DNA from: Collinsella sp.
GTDB lineage: Bacteria > Actinomycetota > Coriobacteriia > Coriobacteriales > Coriobacteriaceae
DNA length: 15,144 nt
Direction: 5' to 3'
NCBI GenBank assembly: GCA_019425045.1
Contig: JAHYYI010000037.1
Location: 1 to 15,144, forward strand
In this document: positions 7,800 to 15,105 of the stretch, in pieces
How the letters are laid out: every line of letters starts with the position of its first letter
Position numbering within the stretch: position 1 is the stretch's first letter
The notes under the pieces: model-generated
Seen by the model: only the letters and a program-made list of their open reading frames with translations
The model's database searches: none
Told to the model about the DNA's origin: nothing
Position numbers and translations under genes: made by a program

Positions 7800-8900
7800 T
7801 TACTCATCCATGAGATAGTAGTGGCCCAGCGCGTCGGCACCCAGGATGGCGTTTGCGACCATCTCGGGCGTCACCTCAAACGGCATGTTGCACATGGTGT
7901 CCTCGGGCGCGCAAGCGGCCTCGGCAACGACCATGGCCTGCTCGCGCGTAACCTCGGCAACGCCAAGCTCCTTCATCGTGACCGGCAGGCCCAGCTCAAT
8001 GCAGAAGCCCAGGACTTCCTCGAGTTTCTCAGTCGGAGCATCCTCGAGTACCAGCTGGACGATGGTGCCAAAGGCGACCTTCTCGCCGTGATACATGCCG
8101 TGGCACTCGGGCAACATCGTCAGGCCATTGTGGATGGCATGAGCAGCAGCAAGGCCCGAGCTCTCAAAGCCAATGCCCGAAAGCAGCGTATTGGCCTCGA
8201 TGATATGCTCGACTGCAGGCGTGAGCGCACCCTTCTCCAACGCGACCTTGGCCTTGACGCCATCGGCCATAAGCGTCTCGTAGCAGAGCTTGGCGAGCGC
8301 CAGACCGGCCATGCCGCCCTTGCCGCCAGCGCAGGTGCCACCGTCGGCATCATGCGTCGCCTGGGCCTCAAAGTAGGTTGCGAGCGCATCGCCCATACCG
8401 GAAACCGTCAGGCGCACCGGGCTCGCCGCGATAACCGTCGTATCCATCAGGACAATGTTGGGGTTTGCCTTAAGGAAGAGATATTTATCGAACTGGCCAT
8501 CGTCGGTGTAGAGCACCGAAAGCGCCGAGCACGGTGCATCGGTCGAAGCAATGGTGGGGCAAATGATAACCGGGGACTCCAGGTAATAGGCGACGGCCTT
8601 CGCGGTGTCGAGGATCTTGCCGCCACCGACGCCGACGATGATGTCGCAACCGTTGTCGCGAGCGAGCGCAACCAGGCGATCGACCTCGCCCTTGGAGCAC
8701 TCGCCGTTAAAGTCCTCAAACAGCAGCTCGGCCTTAGCCTCGGCAAAACCGCCCTCGATCTTGGCACCGACGCGCTTCTTGCCCGAAGGCGTCACGATGA
8801 CGAGGGCCTTAGCGCCGAGCGGCTCGACATAGGAGCCGAGCTTGGCGAGCTCGTCCGGACCCTGGATGTACTTGCTGGGGCTATTGAAAATTGCAGCCAT
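7800..8900 (-). CDS. gldA: Glycerol dehydrogenase (GldA family, copy 2)
   Basis: NAD-dependent oxidation of glycerol to dihydroxyacetone, or the reverse reaction on small ketones, in the cytoplasm. The 366-aa protein has GVGGGKILD at 90-98 and the canonical PTIASTDAPCSALSVLY segment around 115-131. Zn ligands Asp171, His254 and His271 fall at the same numbers as in E. coli GldA. The C terminus ends ADALGHYYLMDE. Compared with copy 1 it keeps the standard substrate loop, so it is the better candidate for a true glycerol dehydrogenase. ATG 8900 is used; only a weak GGGA lies before it. The U tract of the fucO-type gene terminator ends about 16 bp upstream, which leaves almost no room for a private promoter. 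Symbol given by family, not by orthology test. Confidence 0.93.
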   Translation of the reverse strand: MAAIFNSPSKYIQGPDELAKLGSYVEPLGAKALVIVTPSGKKRVGAKIEGGFAEAKAELLFEDFNGECSKGEVDRLVALARDNGCDIIVGVGGGKILDTAKAVAYYLESPVIICPTIASTDAPCSALSVLYTDDGQFDKYLFLKANPNIVLMDTTVIAASPVRLTVSGMGDALATYFEAQATHDADGGTCAGGKGGMAGLALAKLCYETLMADGVKAKVALEKGALTPAVEHIIEANTLLSGIGFESSGLAAAHAIHNGLTMLPECHGMYHGEKVAFGTIVQLVLEDAPTEKLEEVLGFCIELGLPVTMKELGVAEVTREQAMVVAEAACAPEDTMCNMPFEVTPEMVANAILGADALGHYYLMDE

Positions 8901-8916
8901 AACTATCCCATTCTCT

Positions 8917-8962
8917 AAAAGAAAAAAGAAAGGGGCTCCGTACAGATACGTGCGGAGCCCCT
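8917..8962 (-). terminator. Intrinsic terminator of the Fe-dependent alcohol dehydrogenase
   Basis: AGGGGCTCCG (8931-8940) pairs with CGGAGCCCCT (8953-8962) around a 12-base loop that can pair further (ACG/GT). On the minus strand a long U-rich tract follows (TTTCTTTTTTCTTTT, 8930-8916). It lies 21 bp after the gene stop and directly ahead of the next dehydrogenase. Confidence 0.92.
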
Positions 8963-8983
8963 CGTTACGATAACAAGAGTCGA

Positions 8984-10207
8984 TTAGAAATCGATGTCGG
9001 TGTCGTAGTAGCAGGCCTTGAGAATCTTCTCGAAGTCGGCAGCCTTGGTCTCACGCGGGTTCTCGGGCGTGCAGGCGTCCTGCTCGGCGTTCGCGGCGAT
9101 CTCGGGGAGCTTGGCGAGGAACTCCTCCTCGGAAACCATCTGCGGGTTCTCGGCGTCGACCTTCACGCCACCATTCGCGTAATCCTTGATGGACTGCGGA
9201 ATGTTGAGCTGGTCGTTGAGGTCGCGGATCTTCTGGACGAGCGCAGCGATAAGCTCCTCGTTGGTCTCGCCGGGAAGGTGCAGGATCTCCTTGGCCACGT
9301 AAGCGTAACGCTCGGCAGCGCGCGGATCCTTGGAGTTCCACTGGATGACCTTGCCAAGGTACATAGCGTTAGCAGCACCGTGGATGATGTGGCCGTTCTC
9401 AAAGGCTGCACCGGTCTTGTGAGCCATGGAGTGAACGATGCCCAGCAGGCCCGAGGAGAAGGCGATGCCGGCGATGCACTGAGCCTCATGCATGTGCTGA
9501 CGGGCCTCATGGTCGCCAGCATAGGACTTGGGCAGCCACTCGACGATCTCGCGGATGCCGTGCAGGGCGTTGGCGTCGGTGAACATAGAGGCGAAGGTAG
9601 AAACGTAGGCCTCCATGCAGTGGGTCAGAGCATCCATGCCGGTGTGAGCGCACAGCTTGGCAGGCATGGTGTAGGTGAGCTCGGGGTCGACGATGGCGAC
9701 ATCAGGGGTGATGTTGAAGTCGGCCAGCGGGTACTTGATGCCCTTGGCGTAGTCGGTGATGACGGAGAAGGCAGTGACCTCGGTAGCGGTACCGGAGGTA
9801 GAGGAGATGGCGCAGAAGTGAGCCTTCTGACGCAGCTCGGGGAAGCTGAACGGCTGGATGATGTTATCGAAGGACTCCTCGGGATACTCGTAGAAGACCC
9901 ACATGGCCTTAGCGGCATCGATGGGCGAGCCGCCGCCGATGGCGATAATCCAGTCGGGCTCGAACTCGCGCATGGCCTCGGCGCCCTTCATGACCGTCTC
10001 GATGGACGGATCGGACTCGACGCCCTCGAACAGCTTGACCTCGAAACCGCCTTCCTTAAGGTCGGCCTCAACGTCCTGCAAGAACCCGCCGCGGCGCATA
10101 GAGCTGCCACCAGAAACGATGATGGCCTTCTTGCCCTTGAGGTTCTTCACCTCGTGGCGAGCGCCCTCACCAAAGTACAGATCGCGAGGATTGGTAAAAC
10201 GTCCCAT
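8984..10207 (-). CDS. Iron-containing alcohol dehydrogenase (group III)
   Basis: A 407-aa NAD(P)-dependent Fe-ADH. It has a GGGSPIDAAKAMW nucleotide-binding motif at about 91-103, SSTSGTATEVTAFSVI after it, and metal ligands at Asp192 and His196 (GMDALTHCMEAY), His259 (VHSMAHKTGAAF) and His276 (HGAANAM). Relative to E. coli FucO there are three extra residues between the last two His. The C terminus is rich in acidic residues and has a few Cys. The start is ATG 10207, because AGGAGG (10214-10219) lies 6 bases before it; the frame opens 17 codons earlier without such a site. A strong terminator follows. It probably reduces aldehydes or ketones to alcohols in fermentation, possibly ethanol, butanol or propanediol forming; the exact substrate cannot be read from sequence. 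Confidence 0.93.
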   Translation of the reverse strand: MGRFTNPRDLYFGEGARHEVKNLKGKKAIIVSGGSSMRRGGFLQDVEADLKEGGFEVKLFEGVESDPSIETVMKGAEAMREFEPDWIIAIGGGSPIDAAKAMWVFYEYPEESFDNIIQPFSFPELRQKAHFCAISSTSGTATEVTAFSVITDYAKGIKYPLADFNITPDVAIVDPELTYTMPAKLCAHTGMDALTHCMEAYVSTFASMFTDANALHGIREIVEWLPKSYAGDHEARQHMHEAQCIAGIAFSSGLLGIVHSMAHKTGAAFENGHIIHGAANAMYLGKVIQWNSKDPRAAERYAYVAKEILHLPGETNEELIAALVQKIRDLNDQLNIPQSIKDYANGGVKVDAENPQMVSEEEFLAKLPEIAANAEQDACTPENPRETKAADFEKILKACYYDTDIDF

Positions 10208-10247
10208 ACTGTGCCTCCTAAACAAGCCCCTCTTAGACTTGTGTATA

Positions 10248-10274
10248 TAACGGAGCACCCGATTGGCTCCGTTA
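10248..10274 (-). promoter_or_regulatory. 9-bp perfect dyad ahead of the Fe-ADH gene
   Basis: TAACGGAGC (10248-10256) and GCTCCGTTA (10266-10274) flank a 9-base spacer, about 41 bp before the start codon. On the minus strand TATATACA follows, a possible -10, so the dyad could be an operator over the -35 region or a hairpin in the leader RNA. Confidence 0.45.
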
Positions 10275-10312
10275 GGACCGTTTTGCGCGTTGCCGGCGAT
10301 GACAATGCGCGA

Positions 10313-10338
10313 TGTCTAAACGTCTCAACGCTCAGACA
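10313..10338 (-). promoter_or_regulatory. Second stem-loop in the Fe-ADH upstream region
   Basis: On the minus strand TGTCTGAGCG, loop TTGAGA, CGTTTAGACA can form a 10-bp stem with two G-U pairs. A TAAAAT hexamer (candidate -10) lies about 10 bp upstream. If transcribed from there, the Fe-ADH mRNA would have a leader of about 130 nt with two hairpins. Confidence 0.3.
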
Positions 10339-10664
10339 AACACTATTTTACCGTTCTGGTTGGTCAGTTATTCACCTAAAGCCGACAATGATGAAACGTT
10401 TTTTCTATCCCTGAAGACCCTTGTGGGGCATTCATACTCCCAAGCTGGGCAAACGTTTTATCAAGGTTGACCACATATCCCGGGCAGGACTGTGCCCCTC
10501 CAAAATGCGCCCCGTTCGCCGCCAAAAATCGACCGTTTGCGGCACCGTGATACCACTCGGTCGTCCAAGGTGCCGACATTTGTGCGACATCCGTCTTCGT
10601 GGTGCAAAGGTGCATGTCCAAGTGCGGCACCCCCGGTGTGCCACATGCGGGTAAACTAGAACCT

Positions 10665-10670
10665 TATATA
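10665..10670 (+). promoter_or_regulatory. Candidate -10 box for the paralogue/murT-gatD cluster
   Basis: TATATA lies 37 bases before ATG 10708. A second candidate, TAAACT, is at 10652-10657. No good -35 is visible at 16-18 bp, so this is a weak call based on position and AT-richness. Confidence 0.3.
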
Positions 10671-10707
10671 GAGACATTTGAACCCTAACCGCAGCAAAGG
10701 AGGCCCC

Positions 10708-11784
10708 ATGGCATTCGATCCCATTCAAGAGGATTGCCATCGCCTCGTTCTTGAGGCCTTGCGCCGCGACAATATTCCACTCACCGACGGCCCCGCCGTA
10801 GAGCGTCTGATGGAACAATTCACCCGCAACCCCGCGCCGCTCATCGTGCACGACCGCGACCGCGCCGGGCATCTCATTGCCAAGGTGGTCGAGGCTGTCG
10901 ACTACCGCATTTCCTTTATCCCCGACGACGCCCAGGCAGAGCAAGAAGAAGCCGCAGCCGAGAACATGCTCCGCGAGGCAGCCGCGCTCGATCCGGCCAA
11001 CTGGGATGCCCAGCGCATGCTGTGCGCGCTCACCGCCGAATCTAACGAGGAATACGTGCAATATCTGGTGTCCAAGTGCGACGAGGTGGAGCACGATCTG
11101 GCGCTCAAGATTGCCTCGGCGCAGGACCCCTACGAGCGCGAGGCCGCAGGCGACCTGACCCGCCGTCCCTACCTGCGCTGGCTTGCCGCCTTGGCATCGC
11201 GCGCGCTCATTAGCGGCCGCTACCGCATGTCGCTCGAAGCCGCAAACCGCAGCCTCGACTTTGCCCCCAACGATCCTGCCGGCGTCCGCCACACCGCAAT
11301 GCTCGCCATGGCAAAGCTCGAATACCCCGCTGAGGAGCTCAAGCGCTTTCGCTCTGCCCACTCCGTCCCCTATCTCGCCAACACGCCGCTGCGCCGTCGT
11401 CCCAAGGATGCAGAACGCGACTTGGACCCGTGGACGCTCATCGCGCTGATGAGCGCTGCCTGGCGCGAGCTGGATTACGAGGGCGCCGAACACTACCTGC
11501 GCATCCTTGCGCGCTCGTGCCCGCACGCAGCCGAGGCGCTCTACTTCCAAACCGAGTTTCCCGATGGCGTCTATGCCCGCGTCAACGTGGGTGCAGGCTC
11601 CACCGACGAGCTCGTCCTTGCACTCTCCGAGGCGACGCCGGTACTGCAGGAGGGCCTGGGCGCACCCGACAACGCCAGCTTTGCCGCCTGGGTCGCCACC
11701 AACGACATCGTGCGCTCCCAGATCGACGAGCGCATACTGCGGGCGGCCGAGCAGGGCTTGCCGTTTAAGGGAGGAGACCTCTAA
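10708..11784 (+). CDS. Helical-repeat (TPR-like) protein, paralogue A
   Basis: A 358-aa soluble protein with no signal peptide or membrane span and no catalytic motif I recognise. It is rich in Ala, Leu, Glu and Arg in helix-forming patterns. The segment RYRMSLEAANRSLDFAPND (171-189) followed by GVRHTAMLAMAKLE looks like a TPR helix pair. ATG 10708 is chosen for AAAGGAGG four bases upstream; the frame opens ten codons earlier. It aligns along its whole length with the next gene: residues 171-189 and 197-205 and DPWTLIALM (240-248) match RYRAAANYARRVLKAEGYP, TVLFALARLE and SPWYLLART there. The stop overlaps the next start (TAATG), so the two are translationally coupled. A scaffold or adaptor role is inferred from the fold pattern only. 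Confidence 0.85.
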   Translation: MAFDPIQEDCHRLVLEALRRDNIPLTDGPAVERLMEQFTRNPAPLIVHDRDRAGHLIAKVVEAVDYRISFIPDDAQAEQEEAAAENMLREAAALDPANWDAQRMLCALTAESNEEYVQYLVSKCDEVEHDLALKIASAQDPYEREAAGDLTRRPYLRWLAALASRALISGRYRMSLEAANRSLDFAPNDPAGVRHTAMLAMAKLEYPAEELKRFRSAHSVPYLANTPLRRRPKDAERDLDPWTLIALMSAAWRELDYEGAEHYLRILARSCPHAAEALYFQTEFPDGVYARVNVGAGSTDELVLALSEATPVLQEGLGAPDNASFAAWVATNDIVRSQIDERILRAAEQGLPFKGGDL

Positions 11785-12827
11785 TGGATCCGAGCGTCTA
11801 CATCCCCGCCTACCTGGAGCGCACCTATCTGGCGTCGCACCCCGAACTCACCGATGCAGCACGCGAGCTTGTCCATAACGACATCAGCGCAAACCCTCAC
11901 AAGTATGCGCAGACCGAGCATGCCCAAGCGCTGCTGTCCTATGCCGGTGTCCATCGTCACCTGCTCGACGAGCTCCATCGCATCGAGGACATGGGCAGCG
12001 ACGAGGAGTTCGAGCAGACGCGCAATCGTCTGTTCGACGACATGCGCGATGAGCTGCTCAAGATCGTCCGCCTCGATGCACTGGCCGTCGACGCGCAGCT
12101 GCTCGCCATCATCCTGGCCGACACGCCCGTTGACGCCTGCCTGGGCGACCTGATGAAGCTCGAGGCGAGCACGGCCGACTACCTGCAACAGAGCGTGCCC
12201 GGGTTTGATATGGAGGCCCCGCACTATTGGGCCAATAATGTTTTGGCCGACGGTGTCACCGCAGCAGACCTCACCGTAAGCGAGCCGGCGCTTATCGGGT
12301 GGCTCCACACGCTCGAGGCCATCTCGCAGCTGTGCATGGCGAGCGCCCGCTACCGCGCTGCTGCCAACTACGCCCGCCGCGTCCTTAAGGCGGAGGGCTA
12401 TCCCACCCGGGCCGCCGGCACCGTGTTGTTTGCCCTCGCCCGCTTGGAAGACCAGGACGGCTTTTTTGCCCTAGCCCACCAGCTCGAGGAACAGGTGGGA
12501 GCCGATGCACTCGAAAACTCTCCTTGGTACCTGCTCGCCCGCACGATTCTGCTGTTTAAAACAAACAAGATGCGCCCGGCGACGCGCGCGCTGCGTGAGT
12601 TCGCTAACCGTTGCGAGGGCGGCGCGTTCTTTTTGCTGAACCCCATGTATCAGACACCGTACCTTCCCTGCCGGCCCGAACCGCACGACCCCTGGGACCT
12701 TTCGCATCAGGCAGTTTGGGAAGCCGACGGCATCATCTCGGATACTCCCGACTTTGCCCCCTGGGCCAGCGCTTGCGAAGACGTATCGCAGCTTGCCCAG
12801 GAATTTGCGCGCCGTTACGGCTTTTAA
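11784..12827 (+). CDS. Helical-repeat (TPR-like) protein, paralogue B
   Basis: A 347-aa soluble protein, tandem paralogue of the preceding gene. Its start shares one base with the upstream stop (TAA 11782-11784, ATG 11784-11786), and GGGAGGAG lies before it inside the upstream coding end. The N-terminal half is acidic and helical (for example residues 65-110). The C-terminal half has TPR-like helices at 189-235 and 247-280, followed by a distinctive segment, GGAFFLLNPMYQTPYLPCRP (279-298), that is less helical and may be a functional surface. There are no membrane segments. The fusion gene murT-gatD starts 45 bp later on the same strand, so these proteins may serve cell-wall metabolism, but only position supports that. 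Function unknown. Confidence 0.87.
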   Translation: MDPSVYIPAYLERTYLASHPELTDAARELVHNDISANPHKYAQTEHAQALLSYAGVHRHLLDELHRIEDMGSDEEFEQTRNRLFDDMRDELLKIVRLDALAVDAQLLAIILADTPVDACLGDLMKLEASTADYLQQSVPGFDMEAPHYWANNVLADGVTAADLTVSEPALIGWLHTLEAISQLCMASARYRAAANYARRVLKAEGYPTRAAGTVLFALARLEDQDGFFALAHQLEEQVGADALENSPWYLLARTILLFKTNKMRPATRALREFANRCEGGAFFLLNPMYQTPYLPCRPEPHDPWDLSHQAVWEADGIISDTPDFAPWASACEDVSQLAQEFARRYGF

Positions 12828-12872
12828 CGGCGCAAACGCCACGACCATGTCATTCACGTTAGGAACGGCTTC

Positions 12873-15050
12873 ATGAACTTCCGCTCATCTCTCGCCAGTA
12901 CCTCGAGCGATATCGCCCGCTGGGGGCTGCGCTCCGTCCTTAAGCGCCAGGGCGGCGTACTCCCCGGCCGCATCGCCATGAAGATCGACCCCGAGCTGCT
13001 AAGCGACCTCGCGAGCCTGGTCGACCGCAGTGTGGTGATCACCGGTACTAATGGCAAGACCACCACATCCAACCTCATCGCCGACGCAGTTGCTGCCAGC
13101 GGTGCTACCGTGGTGTGCAATCGTGCCGGCAACAATATGGAGCCCGGTGTGGTGGGTGCTCTGCTCGAGGCCCGCGGCGGCCTTAAGCACACCAGCAGCG
13201 GCAAGCGCGTGGGCGTTTTTGAGTGCGACGAGCTCTACACCGTACGCGTTCTGCCCAAGCTCAAACCGACGTACTTTGTGCTGCTCAACCTGTTCCGCGA
13301 CCAGCTAGACCGCTACGGCGAGATTGACCACACCCAGGATGTCATCGCCCACGCGCTGGAGCTTTCGCCGGCAACGACGCTCATTTACAACGCAGACGAC
13401 CCGCTGTGTGCCGCGATCGCCGCGCGCGTTCCCAACGCAAGCATCGCCTTTGGCATCGACGGCGCCACGGGCACCGAGTCCGACCGCATTAGCGACTCGC
13501 GTTTTTGCTCGCAGTGCAACGCCCCGCTGGAATACGACTATGTGCAGTACGGACAGCTGGGCGCCTATCATTGCCCTTCGTGCGGATGGGGTCGCCCCGC
13601 GCTGCTCCGCCGCGTGACGGGCGTTGAGCTCGGCTGCGACGGCTATGGTTTTGACCTGGCCTTTGGACCCGAGGCCAACGCGCCCGCCGCGCACATCGCC
13701 ACGCGCTACAACGGCCTGTACATGGTCTATAACGTCGCCGCCGCCTTCTTTGCGGCGCACGAGCTGGGCGTGGACGCGGCGCACCTGCAGCCCACGCTCG
13801 ATGCCTACGTCCCCGCCGGCGGACGCATGGGCCGCTGGGAGATCGCCGGCCGTACCGTCGAGGCAAACCTGGCCAAAAATCCCGTGGGCTTCGATCGTCA
13901 GATTCAGTCCATTAAAACGGCAGGCGGCAGGCTCTGCGCTTTCTTCCTCAACGACAACGATGCCGACGGCCACGATGTATCGTGGATCTACGACGTCGAC
14001 TTTGAGCGCATCGCCGACACAACGGGACTTGTCGCCTTTGCCGGCGGCACGCGCGCGCACGACATGCAGGTGCGCCTCAAGTACGCCGGCATCGATGCCA
14101 CGATTATCTCGAATGTCGAGCAGGCGATTGGTGCTGTGGCAGACGAGGCCGCCGGCGACACTTTCTATGCCGTCGCCAACTACACGGCCTTTCCGCCGCT
14201 GGTCAAGGAGCTCGACGGGCTCAAAGGCACCGATGCAAGTTCGGTCGCCTCCCACGCTGTAACGCGCGCCGATGGTAGCGCTGTCCCCACCGATATTGCG
14301 CCGGTCGAGCTTTCGCGCCCGCTGCGCATCGTCTATCTGTACCCCGATGCCCTCAACCTCTACGGCGACGGCGGCAACGTCATCGTCCTCGAGCGCCGCT
14401 GCGCCTGGCGCGGCATTCCCGTGCGCGTGGACGAGGTCCGCATGGGCGAGACGCTCGATCTGCACGATGCCGATATCGTCATGATGGGCGGTGGCTCCGA
14501 TCGCGACCAGCTGGCGGTTGCACATGAACTACTCGCTCAAAAAGACAAGGTCGCGGCCTATGTTGAGGACGGCGGTACGCTGCTTGCCATCTGCGGTAGC
14601 TACCAGCTGCTCGGTCGTTCGTACTACATGGGCGACGATCGCATTGAGGGTCTGGGCGTCATTGCCGCCGAGACTGTGCGCGGCTCCGACCGTCTGATCG
14701 GCAACGTCGCCGTCAAGACCGACCTGGCACCCGAGCCCTTTGTGGGATTCGAGAACCATGGCGGACGCACCCTGCTCGATACAGAGGCCACGCCGCTCGG
14801 AACGTCTGTCGTCACAGGCACCGGCAACAACGGCGACGATGGCTTTGAGGGTCTCATCTACAAGGGTGTCATCGGCACGTACCTGCATGGCCCGGCGCTG
14901 CCCAAGAACCCCGAACTCGCCGACTGGCTCATCGCGCACGCCCTCGAGCGCCGTGGCGACACACAGGCCGCCGCCCTGCTGCCGCTCAAACCCCTCGACG
15001 ACACCTACGAGCACGCCGCCCACGACGCCGCCATGAAGCTCCTCCCCTAA
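12873..15050 (+). CDS. murT-gatD: Fused lipid II isoglutaminyl synthase, MurT-GatD in one chain
   Basis: Amidates the alpha-carboxyl of D-glutamate in lipid II to D-isoglutamine, using ammonia that GatD releases from glutamine. Normally this is a two-subunit enzyme; here one 725-aa chain carries both. Residues 1-445 are MurT: ATP P-loop GTNGKTTT (58-65), Mur ligase central domain (NLFRDQLDRYGE, YNADDP), a four-Cys zinc ribbon (C212, C215, C234, C237), and a C-terminal DUF1727 domain with DNDADGHDVSWIYDVDFE (361-378), which holds the Asp that completes the GatD triad in known complexes. Residues 447-480 are a Ser/Ala/Asp-rich linker. Residues 483-690 are the GatD CobB/CobQ-type amidotransferase: nucleophile C574 in LAICGSYQ, R607 in RLIGN, and H672 in TYLHGP. 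Every key residue is present, so it should be active. ATG 12873 has AGGA upstream. Confidence 0.95.
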   Translation: MNFRSSLASTSSDIARWGLRSVLKRQGGVLPGRIAMKIDPELLSDLASLVDRSVVITGTNGKTTTSNLIADAVAASGATVVCNRAGNNMEPGVVGALLEARGGLKHTSSGKRVGVFECDELYTVRVLPKLKPTYFVLLNLFRDQLDRYGEIDHTQDVIAHALELSPATTLIYNADDPLCAAIAARVPNASIAFGIDGATGTESDRISDSRFCSQCNAPLEYDYVQYGQLGAYHCPSCGWGRPALLRRVTGVELGCDGYGFDLAFGPEANAPAAHIATRYNGLYMVYNVAAAFFAAHELGVDAAHLQPTLDAYVPAGGRMGRWEIAGRTVEANLAKNPVGFDRQIQSIKTAGGRLCAFFLNDNDADGHDVSWIYDVDFERIADTTGLVAFAGGTRAHDMQVRLKYAGIDATIISNVEQAIGAVADEAAGDTFYAVANYTAFPPLVKELDGLKGTDASSVASHAVTRADGSAVPTDIAPVELSRPLRIVYLYPDALNLYGDGGNVIVLERRCAWRGIPVRVDEVRMGETLDLHDADIVMMGGGSDRDQLAVAHELLAQKDKVAAYVEDGGTLLAICGSYQLLGRSYYMGDDRIEGLGVIAAETVRGSDRLIGNVAVKTDLAPEPFVGFENHGGRTLLDTEATPLGTSVVTGTGNNGDDGFEGLIYKGVIGTYLHGPALPKNPELADWLIAHALERRGDTQAAALLPLKPLDDTYEHAAHDAAMKLLP

Positions 15051-15058
15051 CGCCCCAA

Positions 15059-15091
15059 CCACCACAAAGGGGACAGGTACCTTTGTGGTGG
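15059..15091. repeat. Third REP-like hairpin unit, after murT-gatD
   Basis: CCACCACAAAGG (15059-15070) and CCTTTGTGGTGG (15080-15091) form a perfect 12-bp stem around the loop GGACAGGTA. Its core AAAGGGGACAGGTACCTTT fits the same AAAGGGGWCAGGTNNCTTT pattern as the unit at 7683-7713, while the outer stem differs but is compensated. It lies 9 bp after the stop of murT-gatD. There is no U tract, so it is not a classical terminator. Confidence 0.75.
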
Positions 15092-15105
15092 GTTGATTTC
15101 CGATC

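Larger units (their letters stand above)
10259..10707. other. Large intergenic region with scattered dyads, no supported gene
   Basis: About 500 bp separate the Fe-ADH start (10207) from the plus-strand gene at 10708. It holds the Fe-ADH leader dyads. It also has two exact copies of the palindrome AAACGTTT (10394-10401 and 10451-10458) and a possible plus-strand -10 (TATATA, 10665-10670). Between roughly 10460 and 10650 there is GC-richer sequence with a minus-strand open frame of 84 codons (10630-10376) that lacks a ribosome binding site. I see no RNA gene or mobile element here. Confidence 0.5.

Noticed and set aside
9278..10414. 378-codon plus-strand frame opposite the Fe-ADH gene
   Set aside because: Antisense shadow with low-complexity Gly/Val/Leu/Asp composition and no ribosome binding site.
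12827..12873. Promoter between paralogue B and murT-gatD
   Set aside because: The 45-bp gap has no convincing -10/-35 pair, so the three genes are more likely one transcript.
13305..14525. 406-codon minus-strand frame opposite murT-gatD
   Set aside because: Antisense shadow of a gene with all catalytic residues in place.
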